Positions 40,682-50,884 are shown, counted from the stretch's first letter. The stretch: 64,000 bases of DNA from Pseudomonas chlororaphis (GCF_000783395.1 NZ_JSFK01000012.1:107596-171595); one strand, 5' to 3'. Made by a program: numbers and translations. Notes: generated by a model from the letters alone, not told the origin.

Positions 40682-40788
40682 CTCTTGCTCTTGCCCTCGA
40701 TAGGTCATTCACCACCTGAATAGCAGACAACCCCAAATCCCCAGCTAATCTTGTGCCCAGCTCCCACATCTATAAGAGGCTGCGCACG

Positions 40789-41937
40789 ATGAGTCTGTCC
40801 CAGTTCAAAATCGCTCACAAACTGATCACCGGCGCCGCCGCCATCGAGCAATTGGCCGCCGAACTCACACGCCTCGACATCGACAACCCGCTGATCGTCA
40901 CCGACGCCGCGCTGGTCAAATCCGGCACGGTGGAGCTGGCGCTGGTGCAACTCGGCGGGCGCGATTACGAGATTTTCGACCGCGTACTGCCGGACCCGGA
41001 AATCGCCATCGTCGAAGACTGCATGCGCGTTTACCGTGAGGGCGGGCATGACGGCTTGATCGGTCTCGGTGGCGGCAGCGCCATCGACATCGCCAAAAGT
41101 GTCGCGGCGTATGCCGGTTACCACGGCGCACTGGAAGATCTGTTCGGTGTCGACCAGGTGCCACGCAAAGGCCCGCCGCTGATCGCCATCCCGACCACCG
41201 CCGGCACCGGCTCCGAAGTTACCAACGTGGCGATCCTCTCGGACAAAGTCGCGCAACTGAAGAAAGGCATCGTCAGCGACTTTCTATTACCGGACGTGGC
41301 GCTGGTCAGCCCGCAGATGACCCTGACCTGCCCACGCAGCGTCACCGCTGCCAGTGGCGTCGACGCCTTGGTGCACGCCATCGAATCCTATCTGTCGGTG
41401 AATGCCTCGCCGATCACCGACTCGCTGGCCATCGGCGCTATCAAACTGATCGCCAAAGCGCTGCCCAAGGCTTATGCCAACGGCGCCAACCTGCAAGCGC
41501 GCGAAGACATGGCCACCGCCAGCCTGATGGCCGGTATGGCGTTCGGCAATGCCGGGGTCGGCGCGGTGCATGCGCTGGCGTATCCGCTGGGCGGGTGTTT
41601 CAACATTGCCCATGGCGTGAGCAATGCCTTGCTGCTGCCGTATGTCATGACCTGGAACAAGATGGCCTGCGTCGAGCGCATGCAGGATATCGCCGAAGCC
41701 ATGGGGGTGAAGACCGCTCATCTGAGTGCCGCCGAAGCGGCGGACAAGGCCGTTCAGGCGATGACCGATTTGTGCGCGGCCGTGGAGATCCCGGCCGGGC
41801 TGCGCAGTTTCGGTGTCCCGGAAGACGCGATCCCGGCGATGGCCGTGGAAGCGGCGGGCATTGAGCGGCTGATGCGCAACAATCCGCGCAAACTCAGCGC
41901 TGGGGACATCGAGAAGATCTACCGCGCGGCGTATTGA
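40789..41937 (+). CDS. Iron-containing alcohol dehydrogenase
   Basis: 382 residues, family III Fe-ADH. NAD-binding GLGGGSAIDIAKSVA and TTAGTGSEVT; metal ligands in the region DALVHAIESYLS and GAVHALAYPLGG...NIAHGVSNALLLPYV (Asp plus three His). It reduces aldehydes or oxidises alcohols with NAD(P)H in the cytoplasm. The substrate is not evident. The family includes 4-hydroxybutyrate dehydrogenases, which would fit the GABA-type transporter next door, but it has its own upstream region. I do not recall it in this place in PAO1, so it may be lineage-specific. Confidence 0.87.
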   Translation: MSLSQFKIAHKLITGAAAIEQLAAELTRLDIDNPLIVTDAALVKSGTVELALVQLGGRDYEIFDRVLPDPEIAIVEDCMRVYREGGHDGLIGLGGGSAIDIAKSVAAYAGYHGALEDLFGVDQVPRKGPPLIAIPTTAGTGSEVTNVAILSDKVAQLKKGIVSDFLLPDVALVSPQMTLTCPRSVTAASGVDALVHAIESYLSVNASPITDSLAIGAIKLIAKALPKAYANGANLQAREDMATASLMAGMAFGNAGVGAVHALAYPLGGCFNIAHGVSNALLLPYVMTWNKMACVERMQDIAEAMGVKTAHLSAAEAADKAVQAMTDLCAAVEIPAGLRSFGVPEDAIPAMAVEAAGIERLMRNNPRKLSAGDIEKIYRAAY

Positions 41938-42051
41938 GTCAGCGCCCGTTCTCCGTCATGGCACAACCCAATCATCGCGGTCACGGTGCGCGCTTGGAAA
42001 CTTGAGGTATACAATGCGCGCCATCGTGATTTAGCTCAGAAAAGGTGCGTC

Positions 42052-42726
42052 ATGCAGCCCTTCGTAATTGCTCCGTCGATTCTCTCCGCCGACTTCGCCC
42101 GCCTCGGCGAGGAAGTAGACAACGTTCTTGCCGCTGGCGCCGACTTCGTCCACTTCGACGTCATGGACAACCACTACGTGCCTAACCTGACCATTGGTCC
42201 GATGGTCTGCGCGGCATTGCGCAAGTACGGCGTCACCGCGCCGATCGATGCGCACCTGATGGTCAGCCCGGTGGATCGTATCGTTGGCGACTTCATCGAA
42301 GCCGGCGCGACTTACATCACCTTCCACCCGGAAGCCACGCTGCACGTTGATCGTTCGCTGCAACTGATCCGTGAAGGCGGCTGCAAATCCGGTCTGGTGT
42401 TCAACCCGGCGACGCCCCTGGACGTGCTCAAGTACGTGATCGACAAGGTCGACATGGTCTTGCTGATGAGCGTCAACCCAGGCTTCGGCGGGCAGAAATT
42501 CATTCCCGGCACCCTCGACAAACTGCGCGAAGCGCGAGCGATCATCGATGCCTCGGGCCGTGACATCCGTCTGGAAATCGACGGTGGCGTCAACGTCAAC
42601 AACATCCGCGAAATCGCCGCGGCTGGCGCTGACACCTTTGTTGCCGGCTCGGCGATCTTCAATGCGCCGAACTATCAGGAAGTCATCGACAAGATGCGTT
42701 CCGAACTGGCGCTGGCGCGCCCATGA
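42052..42726 (+). CDS. rpe: Ribulose-phosphate 3-epimerase
   Basis: 224 residues from [19 protein letters not shown], with AAAAGGTGCG upstream. TIM-barrel motifs: [34 protein letters not shown] and EIDGGVN. It interconverts ribulose-5-P and xylulose-5-P in the pentose phosphate pathway. Overlaps gph by 4 bases (ATGA). The rpe-gph-trpE order is conserved in pseudomonads. Confidence 0.97.
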   Translation: MQPFVIAPSILSADFARLGEEVDNVLAAGADFVHFDVMDNHYVPNLTIGPMVCAALRKYGVTAPIDAHLMVSPVDRIVGDFIEAGATYITFHPEATLHVDRSLQLIREGGCKSGLVFNPATPLDVLKYVIDKVDMVLLMSVNPGFGGQKFIPGTLDKLREARAIIDASGRDIRLEIDGGVNVNNIREIAAAGADTFVAGSAIFNAPNYQEVIDKMRSELALARP

Positions 42727-43541
42727 GCGGTTTTGAGCAGCTGTTCCCGGGAAAACTGCCACGGCTGGTGATGTTCGATCTGGATGGCACGCTGATCGAC
42801 TCGGTTCCAGACTTGGCAGCCGCGGTGGACACCATGCTGCTCTCCCTCGGCCGTCAACCGGCGGGCATCGATTCGGTGCGCGAGTGGGTTGGCAACGGCG
42901 CGCCCGTACTGGTGCGCCGTGCGTTGGCCGGTGGTATCGATCATTCGGCGGTGGATGACGTCGAGGCCGAGCACGCGCTGGAAGTGTTCATGCAAGCCTA
43001 CGGCGCCAGCCACGAGCTGACCGTGGTCTATCCCGGCGTGCGCGACACTCTCAAGTGGCTGCACAAGCAAGGCGTGGCCATGGCGCTGATCACCAACAAA
43101 CCGGAGCGTTTCGTCGCGCCGCTGCTGGATCAGATGAAAATCGGCCGCTACTTCAAGTGGATCATCGGCGGCGATACCTTGCCGCAGAAGAAGCCTGACC
43201 CGGCGGCGCTGTTCTTTGTGATGAAAATGGCCAACATCCCGGCCTCGCAATCGTTGTTCGTCGGTGACTCGCGCAGCGACGTGCTGGCGGCGAAAGCGGC
43301 GGGGGTCAAATGCGTGGCGTTGAGTTACGGCTACAACCATGGCCGACCGATTGCCGAGGAATCCCCGGCGCTGGTGATCGACGATCTGCGCAAGCTAATT
43401 CCCGGTTGCCTCGGTTCGGCCGCTGAGATAACGTTGCCCGACGCTGCTCAATCCCATTCTGGAAACGCCATCGTGGTGGTCACTCGCAAACTCTGGATGA
43501 AAGTCATCAAGGCCTTGGCCCGCTGGCGTTGGCGCGCCTGA
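42723..43541 (+). CDS. gph: Phosphoglycolate phosphatase Gph, with the trpE leader peptide as its C-terminus
   Basis: 272 residues, HAD hydrolase. Motif [11 protein letters not shown] (Asp19, Asp21), motif III/IV with [10 protein letters not shown] and [15 protein letters not shown]. It dephosphorylates 2-phosphoglycolate, for example from DNA repair. The HAD fold is complete by about residue 230. The last 17 residues end [17 protein letters not shown] and match the free-standing trpGDC leader peptide (see 47324). The gph reading frame therefore runs through the trpE attenuation leader. Confidence 0.95.
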   Translation: MSGFEQLFPGKLPRLVMFDLDGTLIDSVPDLAAAVDTMLLSLGRQPAGIDSVREWVGNGAPVLVRRALAGGIDHSAVDDVEAEHALEVFMQAYGASHELTVVYPGVRDTLKWLHKQGVAMALITNKPERFVAPLLDQMKIGRYFKWIIGGDTLPQKKPDPAALFFVMKMANIPASQSLFVGDSRSDVLAAKAAGVKCVALSYGYNHGRPIAEESPALVIDDLRKLIPGCLGSAAEITLPDAAQSHSGNAIVVVTRKLWMKVIKALARWRWRA

Positions 43542-43571
43542 CTTGTTCCTGGCCGGCCTGCCGGCGCGTTT
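43497..43571 (+). promoter_or_regulatory. trpE attenuator: Trp leader codons and following hairpin
   Basis: ATG at 43497 would give [14 protein letters not shown], with Trp codons at 43524 and 43530 (and one just before, at 43494). Right after the TGA comes gccgg-cctg-ccggc (43552-43565) and gcgTTT, a short terminator-like hairpin. The 3' arm (ggcgcg) can alternatively pair with cgcgcc inside the leader. Attenuation of trpE and trpGDC has been described in P. putida. There is no good ribosome site for the internal ATG, so translation may arrive from gph. Confidence 0.75.
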
Positions 43572-43612
43572 GCATACCTGACTGATTTGCCCCTCACACC
43601 ACGAGGCACCTT

Positions 43613-45091
43613 ATGATCCGCGAAGAATTCCTGCGCTTGGCCGCTGACGGCTACAACCGCATTCCGTTGGCCTGCGAAACCCTGGCCGACTTCGACACGC
43701 CGCTGTCGATCTACCTGAAACTGGCCGACCAGCCCAACTCCTACCTGCTCGAATCGGTGCAGGGCGGCGAGAAATGGGGCCGTTACTCGATCATCGGTCT
43801 GCCGTGCCGCACCGTGCTGCGAGTTCACGACCATCACGTCAGCATCACCGTTGATGGCGTCGAGACCGAAAGCCACGACGTTGAAGACCCGCTGGCCTTT
43901 GTCGAAACCTTCAAGGCGCGCTATAACGTGCCGACCATTGCCGGTTTGCCGCGTTTCAACGGTGGTCTGGTCGGTTATTTCGGTTACGACTGCGTGCGTT
44001 ATGTCGAGAAGCGCTTGGGCAAGTGCCCGAACCCGGATCCGCTGGGCGTGCCGGACATTTTGCTGATGGTTTCTGACGCCGTTGTGGTGTTCGACAACCT
44101 CGCCGGCAAGATGCACGCGATCGTGCTGGCCGACCCCGCGCAGGCGGATGCCTTCGAACAAGGTCAGGCGCAATTGCAGGCGTTGCTCGAGAAACTGCGC
44201 CAGCCGATCACTCCGCGCCGAGGCCTGGATTTCAGCAAGCAGCAATCCGCTGATCCAGTGTTCCGCTCCAGTTTCACCCAGAACGATTACGAAAAAGCCG
44301 TCGACACCATCAAGGAATACATCCTGGCCGGTGACTGCATGCAGGTTGTGCCGTCGCAGCGTATGTCGATCGACTTCAAGGCTGCACCGATCGATCTGTA
44401 CCGCGCGCTGCGTTGCTTCAACCCGACGCCGTACATGTACTTCTTCAACTTCGGCGACTTCCACGTCGTCGGCAGTTCGCCGGAAGTGCTGGTGCGGGTC
44501 GAAGACAACCTGATCACTGTGCGTCCGATTGCCGGCACGCGCCCACGTGGTGCCACCGAAGAAGCCGATGTGGCGCTGGAAGAAGATCTGCTGTCGGACG
44601 ACAAAGAGATCGCTGAACACTTGATGCTGATCGATCTGGGCCGTAACGATACCGGTCGTGTTTCGGAAATCGGTTCGGTGAAGCTCACCGAGAAAATGGT
44701 CATCGAGCGTTATTCCAACGTGATGCACATTGTGTCCAACGTTACCGGTCAGTTGAAAGAAGGGCTGACGGCGATGGACGCGTTGCGAGCGATTCTGCCG
44801 GCCGGCACCTTGTCGGGCGCGCCGAAGATTCGTGCGATGGAAATCATCGACGAGCTGGAACCGGTCAAGCGTGGCGTGTACGGCGGTGCGGTCGGTTACT
44901 TCGCCTGGAACGGCAACATGGACACCGCGATTGCCATTCGCACCGCGGTGATCAAGAACGGCGAACTGCATGTGCAGGCCGGTGGCGGAATCGTTGCCGA
45001 CTCGGTGCCGGCGCTGGAATGGGAAGAAACCCTGAACAAACGCCGCGCGATGTTCCGTGCCGTGGCCCTGGCCGAGCAAACCCCGGACTGA
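43613..45091 (+). CDS. trpE: Anthranilate synthase component I TrpE
   Basis: 492 residues. The N-terminal anthranilate synthase domain carries a feedback-type [18 protein letters not shown] element. The chorismate-binding domain follows, with [44 protein letters not shown] [12 protein letters not shown], and [17 protein letters not shown]. It makes anthranilate from chorismate with ammonia supplied by TrpG. Separated from trpGDC by estA. Preceded by the attenuator described above. Confidence 0.98.
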   Translation: MIREEFLRLAADGYNRIPLACETLADFDTPLSIYLKLADQPNSYLLESVQGGEKWGRYSIIGLPCRTVLRVHDHHVSITVDGVETESHDVEDPLAFVETFKARYNVPTIAGLPRFNGGLVGYFGYDCVRYVEKRLGKCPNPDPLGVPDILLMVSDAVVVFDNLAGKMHAIVLADPAQADAFEQGQAQLQALLEKLRQPITPRRGLDFSKQQSADPVFRSSFTQNDYEKAVDTIKEYILAGDCMQVVPSQRMSIDFKAAPIDLYRALRCFNPTPYMYFFNFGDFHVVGSSPEVLVRVEDNLITVRPIAGTRPRGATEEADVALEEDLLSDDKEIAEHLMLIDLGRNDTGRVSEIGSVKLTEKMVIERYSNVMHIVSNVTGQLKEGLTAMDALRAILPAGTLSGAPKIRAMEIIDELEPVKRGVYGGAVGYFAWNGNMDTAIAIRTAVIKNGELHVQAGGGIVADSVPALEWEETLNKRRAMFRAVALAEQTPD

Positions 45092-45102
45092 TCACTGATC
45101 CC

Positions 45103-45193
45103 CTGTGGGAGCGAGCTTGCTCGCGAAAGCGGTGTGTCAGTCAACATTAATGGCGACTGATACACCCTCTTCGCGAGCAAGCTCGCTCCTACA
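45103..45193. repeat. REP pair (GCGAGCTTGCTCGC variant)
   Basis: ctgtgggagcgagcttgctcgcgaa and the inverse ttcgcgagcaagctcgctcctac, about 45 bases apart. A variant of the 31345 family with TTGC/AAGC in place of CTGC/CAGG. Immediately after the trpE stop. Confidence 0.92.
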
Positions 45194-45213
45194 TTTGATC
45201 TGTGTTCAGGCAT

Positions 45214-45247
45214 AAAAAAGCGGCGCCTGTGAGGGCGCCGATTTTTT
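45214..45247. terminator. Bidirectional terminator between trpE and estA
   Basis: Stem cggcgcc / ggcgccg with a six-base loop, A-run on the left and T-run on the right, so it works for trpE (+) and estA (-). It lies 11 bases from the estA stop. Confidence 0.9.
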
Positions 45248-45258
45248 GTGCCTGCGGT

Positions 45259-47166
45259 TTAGAAGTCCAGAACCACCCCGACATTCACACCCTGCTGGGT
45301 AAAGTCATCATCCTTGCGCAACGAATAACCGCCACGCAGCGCCAGATCAGCCGTCAGCTTGTGGCTCACGCCCAGACTCAATCGGTTCAAATGACTTTGC
45401 GGCGTATAGCCCTCAAGTGTGAAGTCGTTGGCCGGTAAGGTATTGAGCGCGATGTTGACCTTTTGTACGTCATCTTCGTACTCACGCTCGTGGGCGTATT
45501 CGCCGAACACTTGGGTTTGCGGGGTGATGTTGTACTTGCCCTGCAAGCCCAGCCCCAGGCGTTTCGAGTCGCGGGTTTGATCATCGAAGGTCAGCGCCGT
45601 GGCGCGGTTGCTCTTTTCGGAGTAGCCATCGACATCGACGCTGGCGTAGTCGGCGCTGACGAATGGCGACAGGTGCCACTCGCTGCCCGGCTGGGCAATG
45701 TCATAACCGATACGGGCGCTGAAGGCCCAGAGGCTACCGTCGGTATCGCCTTTTTCAGCCCCTTCGCTGACGCCCAGATCGAACTTGCGCTTGAGGTTGT
45801 CGTAGTCGAGTTTGCCGCCGGTCAACGCTGCGTCAGCCCACCAGCGGTTTTGCTGGAACTGGGCAAATGCCGTGGCCATGTAGCTGTTGAGTTTGTAGTC
45901 CGAATCGTTATGACCGGCCTCCAGATTCTGCCGGTAGAAACCGCCCGCCACACCGACGCGCCAGGCTTCATTCAAGCGATAACTGCCGCCGACATTGAGG
46001 TTGTATCCGCTGCCATCGGCGCTGGCGCCGCTGCTCTGGCTGTCAACATCCAGATGCTGGCCACCCGCCGAGACAATCGCGCGCCATTGCCCGACCGCTT
46101 GCCAATTCTCCCAGTCCGCCTGCCATTGGTTGCGCAGTTCGTCCTGGTGCGCGCGCACGGTGGCGTGGGCCATTTCCGGCAACAGCGTCAGTTCCCAAGG
46201 TGCGGCGAGGAGGGAGTAGGCGTAGTCGGAGATCAGCTTTTGTCCGGTTTCGGTCGGGTGCACGCCGTCGTTGTAGATCAGCTTGCTCGGGTCGGGTGTC
46301 GCACTGTTGATCCCGTAACGAGCGTTCTCGGTGCAGCTACTGCCACTGAAGCAAGTCGCGGTCAGGTTCTGATCGGTTGCGAGGCCAAAACGTCCCGGGT
46401 CGGCAAACACTTCCGACAACAGCACCGGAATGTTCAGCGGAATGATTTCGGCGTTGATGCCTTGCAGGCGTGTGACCAACTGGCTGTTGAACTGCGTGGC
46501 GAGCTGGCTGCTGAAGGCTTGCAGTGGCGTACCGTTGATGGCCGGCGTCAGCCCCACATCAGGCAACAGCCAGACCATCACGTATTTGGCGCCGGCGGTT
46601 TGCAGGGTTTGCACGCTGTCAGCCAGTCGATCGGCGGCGGCGTTGGCTTGCGGCAGGCTGAGAATACGACCTTGCAGGAAGTCGTTACCGCCGCCAGAGA
46701 TGTAATACAGCGCATTCGGGTCGGCGCGAAAGCCGTTCGATGGCAGGTAACCAGCACGGGTGCGTTCACCGGTGGCGGATTGCGTCGTGATCGAGTCGAG
46801 GATCTGGTCGGTGCGATAACCGCCAACCGCCCAGTTGTTGCCGTCCGGCTGGCCGTTTTCGGCGCGCACGGCGGAGCTGGAAGAGGCTGTCTGGTCTGGC
46901 GAAAAACCAAGCCGTCCGCCGAGCAACTGCGTGGAATTCAATGAATACAGTTCACCGCTGCCATCCTGATACACCGGCCCGGTCCGATTGGTGTAACGCT
47001 CGGTTGAGCCGGCCGGTCCGCCAGTGTCGGCGAAGGTTCCGGCGTCATTCAGACTGTCGCCGAAAACTATGAAATTCGAATAGGGATTGGGTGCAGCATT
47101 GGCCTGAGCACAAGCCAGTGCGAGCAGGCAGCCAGCCAGCGGTACAAACAACGTCTGTTTGATCAT
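45259..47166 (-). CDS. estA: Autotransporter GDSL esterase EstA
   Basis: 635 residues from [24 protein letters not shown] (signal peptide). The passenger is a GDSL/SGNH esterase: block [10 protein letters not shown] with nucleophile Ser38, block III GGGNDFL, and block [10 protein letters not shown] with the Asp and His. The C-terminal 280 residues form an autotransporter beta-barrel ending ...[10 protein letters not shown] with terminal Phe. EstA in P. aeruginosa is outer-membrane anchored and affects rhamnolipid, motility and biofilm. It sits reversed between trpE and trpG, splitting the trp genes. Confidence 0.92.
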   Translation of the reverse strand: MIKQTLFVPLAGCLLALACAQANAAPNPYSNFIVFGDSLNDAGTFADTGGPAGSTERYTNRTGPVYQDGSGELYSLNSTQLLGGRLGFSPDQTASSSSAVRAENGQPDGNNWAVGGYRTDQILDSITTQSATGERTRAGYLPSNGFRADPNALYYISGGGNDFLQGRILSLPQANAAADRLADSVQTLQTAGAKYVMVWLLPDVGLTPAINGTPLQAFSSQLATQFNSQLVTRLQGINAEIIPLNIPVLLSEVFADPGRFGLATDQNLTATCFSGSSCTENARYGINSATPDPSKLIYNDGVHPTETGQKLISDYAYSLLAAPWELTLLPEMAHATVRAHQDELRNQWQADWENWQAVGQWRAIVSAGGQHLDVDSQSSGASADGSGYNLNVGGSYRLNEAWRVGVAGGFYRQNLEAGHNDSDYKLNSYMATAFAQFQQNRWWADAALTGGKLDYDNLKRKFDLGVSEGAEKGDTDGSLWAFSARIGYDIAQPGSEWHLSPFVSADYASVDVDGYSEKSNRATALTFDDQTRDSKRLGLGLQGKYNITPQTQVFGEYAHEREYEDDVQKVNIALNTLPANDFTLEGYTPQSHLNRLSLGVSHKLTADLALRGGYSLRKDDDFTQQGVNVGVVLDF

Positions 47167-47323
47167 GAGCAAGTCCGTTTATTTATTGTTGTAGGTGAAC
47201 GAAACGACAGTACCAAAAACTCCCGGCGTTTTGCCATCGGTCGCGAATCCTCCCCTGGATTTATTCCCCAAAGCCCCGGCCATATTGCACGCCCCGCCCA
47301 GCTAAGTTACTGTGCCGGAACGT

Positions 47324-47410
47324 ATGAACGAGACCTTCCCCGTGTTGATCACCAGCAAACTTCTGGATCAAGTCATCAAGGCACACGCCCGCTGGCGTTG
47401 GCGCGCCTGA
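47324..47410 (+). CDS. trpGDC leader peptide (28 aa, Trp-rich end)
   Basis: ATG at 47324 opens a 28-codon frame ending ...VIKAHARWRWRA, with two Trp codons near the stop. The last 12 residues are nearly identical to the end of Gph ahead of trpE ([12 protein letters not shown]). The DNA stays alike across the stop into the following hairpin. This supports a translated sensor of charged tRNA-Trp. No strong ribosome site is seen. A TTGCAC...TACTGT pair at about 47285-47313 (17-base spacing) could be the promoter. Confidence 0.7.
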   Translation: MNETFPVLITSKLLDQVIKAHARWRWRA

Positions 47411-47574
47411 ATCTTTTCTGCCGGCCCCGCCGGATCTGTATCGCTTTGCCTTCCTTGCCTGTTTGAAATGCCGCTGTGCCGACGCATCTATTTGCGTCCG
47501 ACATCGTGCAGCGCCCTGCGGGCAAGTGATCTGAAGGCTGTTTTCAAATCAGAATTCAAGAGGTTCGACACGCC
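47411..47574 (+). promoter_or_regulatory. trpGDC attenuator and 5' leader
   Basis: After the leader stop: hairpin ccggc-ccc-gccgg (47421-47433), then gacgca...tgcgtc (47481-47498) and gcag-cgcc-ctgc (about 47508-47519). The untranslated stretch is about 164 bases, longer than the 71-base one before trpE. These stems are the likely terminator/antiterminator elements of the trpG attenuator; exact pairing not resolved. The whole 47167-47574 gap also contains the divergent estA promoter. Confidence 0.6.
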
Positions 47575-48168
47575 ATGTTGCTGATGATCGACAACTACGA
47601 CTCCTTTACTTACAACGTTGTGCAATACCTTGGCGAGCTGGGTGCCGAAGTCAAAGTGGTGCGCAACGATGAACTGACCATCGCTGAAATCGAAGCCCTC
47701 AAGCCAGAGCGCATCGTGGTTTCCCCCGGCCCTTGCACGCCGACTGAAGCCGGCATCTCCATCGAAGCCATCAAGCACTTTGCCGGCAAGCTGCCAATCC
47801 TCGGCGTCTGTCTCGGCCACCAGTCCATCGGCCAAGCCTTCGGCGGCGATGTAGTGCGCGCGCGTCAGGTAATGCACGGTAAGACTAGTCCGGTATTCCA
47901 CGAGGACAAGGGCGTCTTCCAGGGTCTGAATCATCCGTTGACGGTTACCCGTTACCACTCGCTGATCGTCAAGCACGACACTTTGCCTGATTGCCTGGAG
48001 CTGACCGCGTGGACGCAACACGATGACGGTTCGGTCGACGAAATCATGGGCCTGCGACACAAGACCCTGAACATCGAGGGCGTACAGTTCCACCCCGAGT
48101 CGATCCTGACCGAACAGGGTCATGAACTGTTTGCCAACTTCCTCAAACAAACCGGCGGCACGCGCTAA
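47575..48168 (+). CDS. trpG: Anthranilate synthase component II (glutamine amidotransferase) TrpG
   Basis: 197 residues, class I glutamine amidotransferase. Catalytic Cys in [15 protein letters not shown] (near residue 79), His and Glu in [12 protein letters not shown]. It supplies ammonia to TrpE; in pseudomonads it can also serve PabB. A RBS AAGAGG lies upstream. First of trpGDC. Confidence 0.98.
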   Translation: MLLMIDNYDSFTYNVVQYLGELGAEVKVVRNDELTIAEIEALKPERIVVSPGPCTPTEAGISIEAIKHFAGKLPILGVCLGHQSIGQAFGGDVVRARQVMHGKTSPVFHEDKGVFQGLNHPLTVTRYHSLIVKHDTLPDCLELTAWTQHDDGSVDEIMGLRHKTLNIEGVQFHPESILTEQGHELFANFLKQTGGTR

Positions 48169-48177
48169 GGACTTCCC

Positions 48178-49227
48178 ATGAATATCAAGACAGCCCTGAG
48201 CCGTATCGTCGAACACCTCGACCTCAGCACCGATGAAATGCGCGATGTGATGCGCGAAATCATGACCGGCCAATGCACTGACGCGCAGATCGGCGCGTTC
48301 ATGATGGCCATGCGCATGAAGAGTGAAAGCATCGATGAAATCGTCGGCGCCGTGTCGGTGATGCGTGAGCTGGCCGACCAGGTTGAACTGAAGACCCTCG
48401 ACGGCGTGGTCGATGTGGTCGGCACTGGCGGTGACGGCGCGAACATCTTCAACGTATCCACGGCTTCTTCGTTCGTCGTCGCGGCAGCCGGTTGCACCGT
48501 GGCCAAACACGGCAACCGTGCGGTCTCGGGCAAGAGCGGCAGCGCCGACTTGCTGGAAGCCGCCGGTATCTATTTGAACCTGACGCCGGTTCAGGTCGCG
48601 CGTTGCATCGACAACGTCGGCATCGGCTTCATGTTCGCCCAGACCCACCATAAAGCCATGAAATATGCCGCCGGCCCGCGCCGCGATCTCGGCCTGCGTA
48701 CGCTGTTCAACATGCTCGGCCCGCTTACGAATCCGGCCGGTGTGAAGCATCAGGTTGTGGGCGTATTCAACAAAGCGCTGTGCCGGCCACTGGCCGAAGT
48801 CTTGCAGCGTCTGGGCAGCAAGCATGTGCTGGTGGTGCATTCGAAGGACGGTCTGGATGAGTTCAGTCTCGCCGCGCCGACTTTTGTCGCCGAGCTGAAG
48901 AACAACGAGATCAGCGAATATTGGGTCGAGCCGGAAGACCTCGGCATGAAAAGCCAGAGCCTGCACGGCCTGTCGGTCGACGGCCCGGAAGCCTCGCTGG
49001 CGCTGATCCGCGATGCTCTCGGCAAGCGCAAAACCGAAAACGGCCAGAAAGCCGCCGAAATGATTGTGCTCAATGCCGGTGCAGCGCTGTATGCCGCTGA
49101 CGTGGCCAGTAGTTTGAAACAGGGCGTCGAGCTTGCGCACGACGCTCTGCACACCGGTCTCGCTCGGGAAAAACTCGAGGAGCTGGGTGCCTTTACCGCG
49201 GTATTCAAAGTGGAGAATGAGGGATGA
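48178..49227 (+). CDS. trpD: Anthranilate phosphoribosyltransferase TrpD
   Basis: 349 residues. PRPP-binding [35 protein letters not shown] and anthranilate-binding [23 protein letters not shown]. It joins anthranilate to PRPP. Nine bases after trpG; overlaps trpC by 4 bases. Confidence 0.98.
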   Translation: MNIKTALSRIVEHLDLSTDEMRDVMREIMTGQCTDAQIGAFMMAMRMKSESIDEIVGAVSVMRELADQVELKTLDGVVDVVGTGGDGANIFNVSTASSFVVAAAGCTVAKHGNRAVSGKSGSADLLEAAGIYLNLTPVQVARCIDNVGIGFMFAQTHHKAMKYAAGPRRDLGLRTLFNMLGPLTNPAGVKHQVVGVFNKALCRPLAEVLQRLGSKHVLVVHSKDGLDEFSLAAPTFVAELKNNEISEYWVEPEDLGMKSQSLHGLSVDGPEASLALIRDALGKRKTENGQKAAEMIVLNAGAALYAADVASSLKQGVELAHDALHTGLAREKLEELGAFTAVFKVENEG

Positions 49228-50060
49228 GTGTACCGACGGTTCTGGAAAACATTCTGGCGCGCAAAGTTCAGGAAGTCGCCGAGCGTAGTGCTCGCGTCAG
49301 CCTGGGCGAGCTGGAAAGTCTGGCCAAGGCGGCCGATGCACCCCGTGGTTTTGCCCAGGCATTGCTGACCCAGGCAAAGAAGAAGCAGCCTGCGGTGATT
49401 GCCGAAATAAAAAAGGCTTCGCCAAGTAAAGGCGTGATCCGCGAGGACTTCGTTCCCGCCGACATCGCCAAAAGTTACGAGAAGGGTGGGGCGACCTGCC
49501 TTTCCGTACTGACCGATATCGATTACTTCCAGGGCGCCGACGCTTATCTGCAACAGGCCCGCGCCGCGTGCAGCCTGCCGGTGATCCGCAAGGACTTCAT
49601 GATCGACCCTTACCAGATCGTTGAAGCCCGTGCGCTGGGCGCCGACTGCGTGCTGTTGATCGTCTCCGCACTGGATGACGTGAAAATGGCCGAGCTGGCC
49701 GCCGTCGCCAAAAGCGTCGGTCTCGATGTGCTGGTCGAAGTACATGATGGCGATGAGCTAGAGCGCGCCTTGAAAACCCTCGATACGCCGCTGGTGGGTG
49801 TCAACAACCGTAATCTGCACACCTTCGATGTCAGCCTGGAAACCACCCTCGACCTGCTGCCGCGCATTCCGCGCGATCGGCTGGTGATTACTGAAAGCGG
49901 CATTCTCAACCGTGCCGATGTCGAGTTGATGGAAATCAGCGACGTGTATTCGTTCCTGGTCGGCGAAGCGTTCATGCGTGCGGAGAATCCGGGCACTGAA
50001 CTGCAGCGACTGTTCTTCCCGGAGCGTGGCGTGTCGATCAGCGGTTCGACCCTCGACTGA
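49224..50060 (+). CDS. trpC: Indole-3-glycerol phosphate synthase TrpC
   Basis: 278 residues, TIM barrel. Catalytic residues in [40 protein letters not shown] and VITESGI. A monofunctional TrpC without a TrpF domain, as usual in Pseudomonas. Last gene of trpGDC; a REP pair follows 15 bases later. Confidence 0.98.
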   Translation: MSVPTVLENILARKVQEVAERSARVSLGELESLAKAADAPRGFAQALLTQAKKKQPAVIAEIKKASPSKGVIREDFVPADIAKSYEKGGATCLSVLTDIDYFQGADAYLQQARAACSLPVIRKDFMIDPYQIVEARALGADCVLLIVSALDDVKMAELAAVAKSVGLDVLVEVHDGDELERALKTLDTPLVGVNNRNLHTFDVSLETTLDLLPRIPRDRLVITESGILNRADVELMEISDVYSFLVGEAFMRAENPGTELQRLFFPERGVSISGSTLD

Positions 50061-50074
50061 CCGAGTCGACCTCA

Positions 50075-50140
50075 TTCGCGAGCAGGCTCGCTCCCACATT
50101 GGAATGCACTTCCCCTGTGGGAGCGAGCCTGCTCGCGAAG
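50075..50140. repeat. REP pair (GCGAGCAGGCTCGCTCCCAC family)
   Basis: ttcgcgagcaggctcgctcccac and inverse gtgggagcgagcctgctcgcgaag with a 20-base spacer, between trpC and the lipoate-ligase-like gene. Confidence 0.92.
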
Positions 50141-50185
50141 AGGCCCTCAAAATCCCTAAAGATTTCAGATCTGCCGGAGTTCTCC

Positions 50186-50884
50186 ATGTCGCTGCCAACC
50201 CCGCTGACCATCGAAGCCGGCCTGCAAGCCGAACAGGATTTGCTGGCCTCGGTCTGCGCCGGCGACGCAGAGTTCGGCCTGCTGTTCTGGCAACCCAGCG
50301 ATCGCGCCCTGGTCATGCCTCGCCGCCTCAATCGTCTCCCCGGTTTCGACCACGCCTGCGAAGTCTCCGCCGCCGCTGGCTGGCCCGTCCTGCTGCGTGA
50401 AACCGGTGGCGAACCCGTGCCGCAATCTGCCGCTACTATCAACATCGCTCTGGTCTACGCACCACCGCGCAGCGAAGGCGATCTGAATCGCATCGAAACC
50501 GGCTACCGCCGTCTGTGTGATCCGATCTGTCAGTTGCTCGATGAGTTAGGTGGCACATCATCGTTGGGTGAAATCGACGGTGCGTTCTGCGACGGTCGCT
50601 TCAACGTCAATCTCGACGGTCGCAAAATGGTCGGCACCGCCCAGCGCTGGCGTCAGAGCCAGGGCGGCCAGCGTCCGGTCGGTCTGGTGCACGGGGCGAT
50701 GCTGATGGATAACGAGCGCGAATCGATGGTCGCCGCGGTCAATCGCTTCAACGAAGCGTGCGGCCTGGAGCAACGCGTGCGGGCTGAAAGCCACATCGCC
50801 CTGCATGAGAAATTCAACGCGCCACAGGCCTTGGCGCGTCTGGATGAGCTGTTTCGTTTGATGCTGGCGCAGATGTACGCTTAG
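50186..50884 (+). CDS. Lipoate-protein ligase A-like protein with degenerate ligand loop
   Basis: 232 residues from [13 protein letters not shown], with GGAG ten bases upstream. BPL/LplA/LipB fold. The lysine motif of ligases is kept as [12 protein letters not shown] (Lys147), and VHGAMLMD at 168-175 matches the family HG-x-LL motif. The usual RRxTGGGxVxHD loop reads [20 protein letters not shown] (from residue 70), with Glu for the third Gly and Pro-Gln for His-Asp. It may bind another acyl or ligand. I do not recall it between trpC and vfr in P. aeruginosa. The stop overlaps the convergent vfr stop. Confidence 0.8.
   Translation: MSLPTPLTIEAGLQAEQDLLASVCAGDAEFGLLFWQPSDRALVMPRRLNRLPGFDHACEVSAAAGWPVLLRETGGEPVPQSAATINIALVYAPPRSEGDLNRIETGYRRLCDPICQLLDELGGTSSLGEIDGAFCDGRFNVNLDGRKMVGTAQRWRQSQGGQRPVGLVHGAMLMDNERESMVAAVNRFNEACGLEQRVRAESHIALHEKFNAPQALARLDELFRLMLAQMYA

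Noticed and set aside
43448..45079. 543-codon open frame antisense to trpE
   Set aside because: A codon-bias shadow; no domain seen, and trpE fully explains the region.
45463..46944. 493-codon open frame antisense to estA
   Set aside because: The residue make-up is that of an out-of-frame reading, and EstA motifs are clear on the minus strand.
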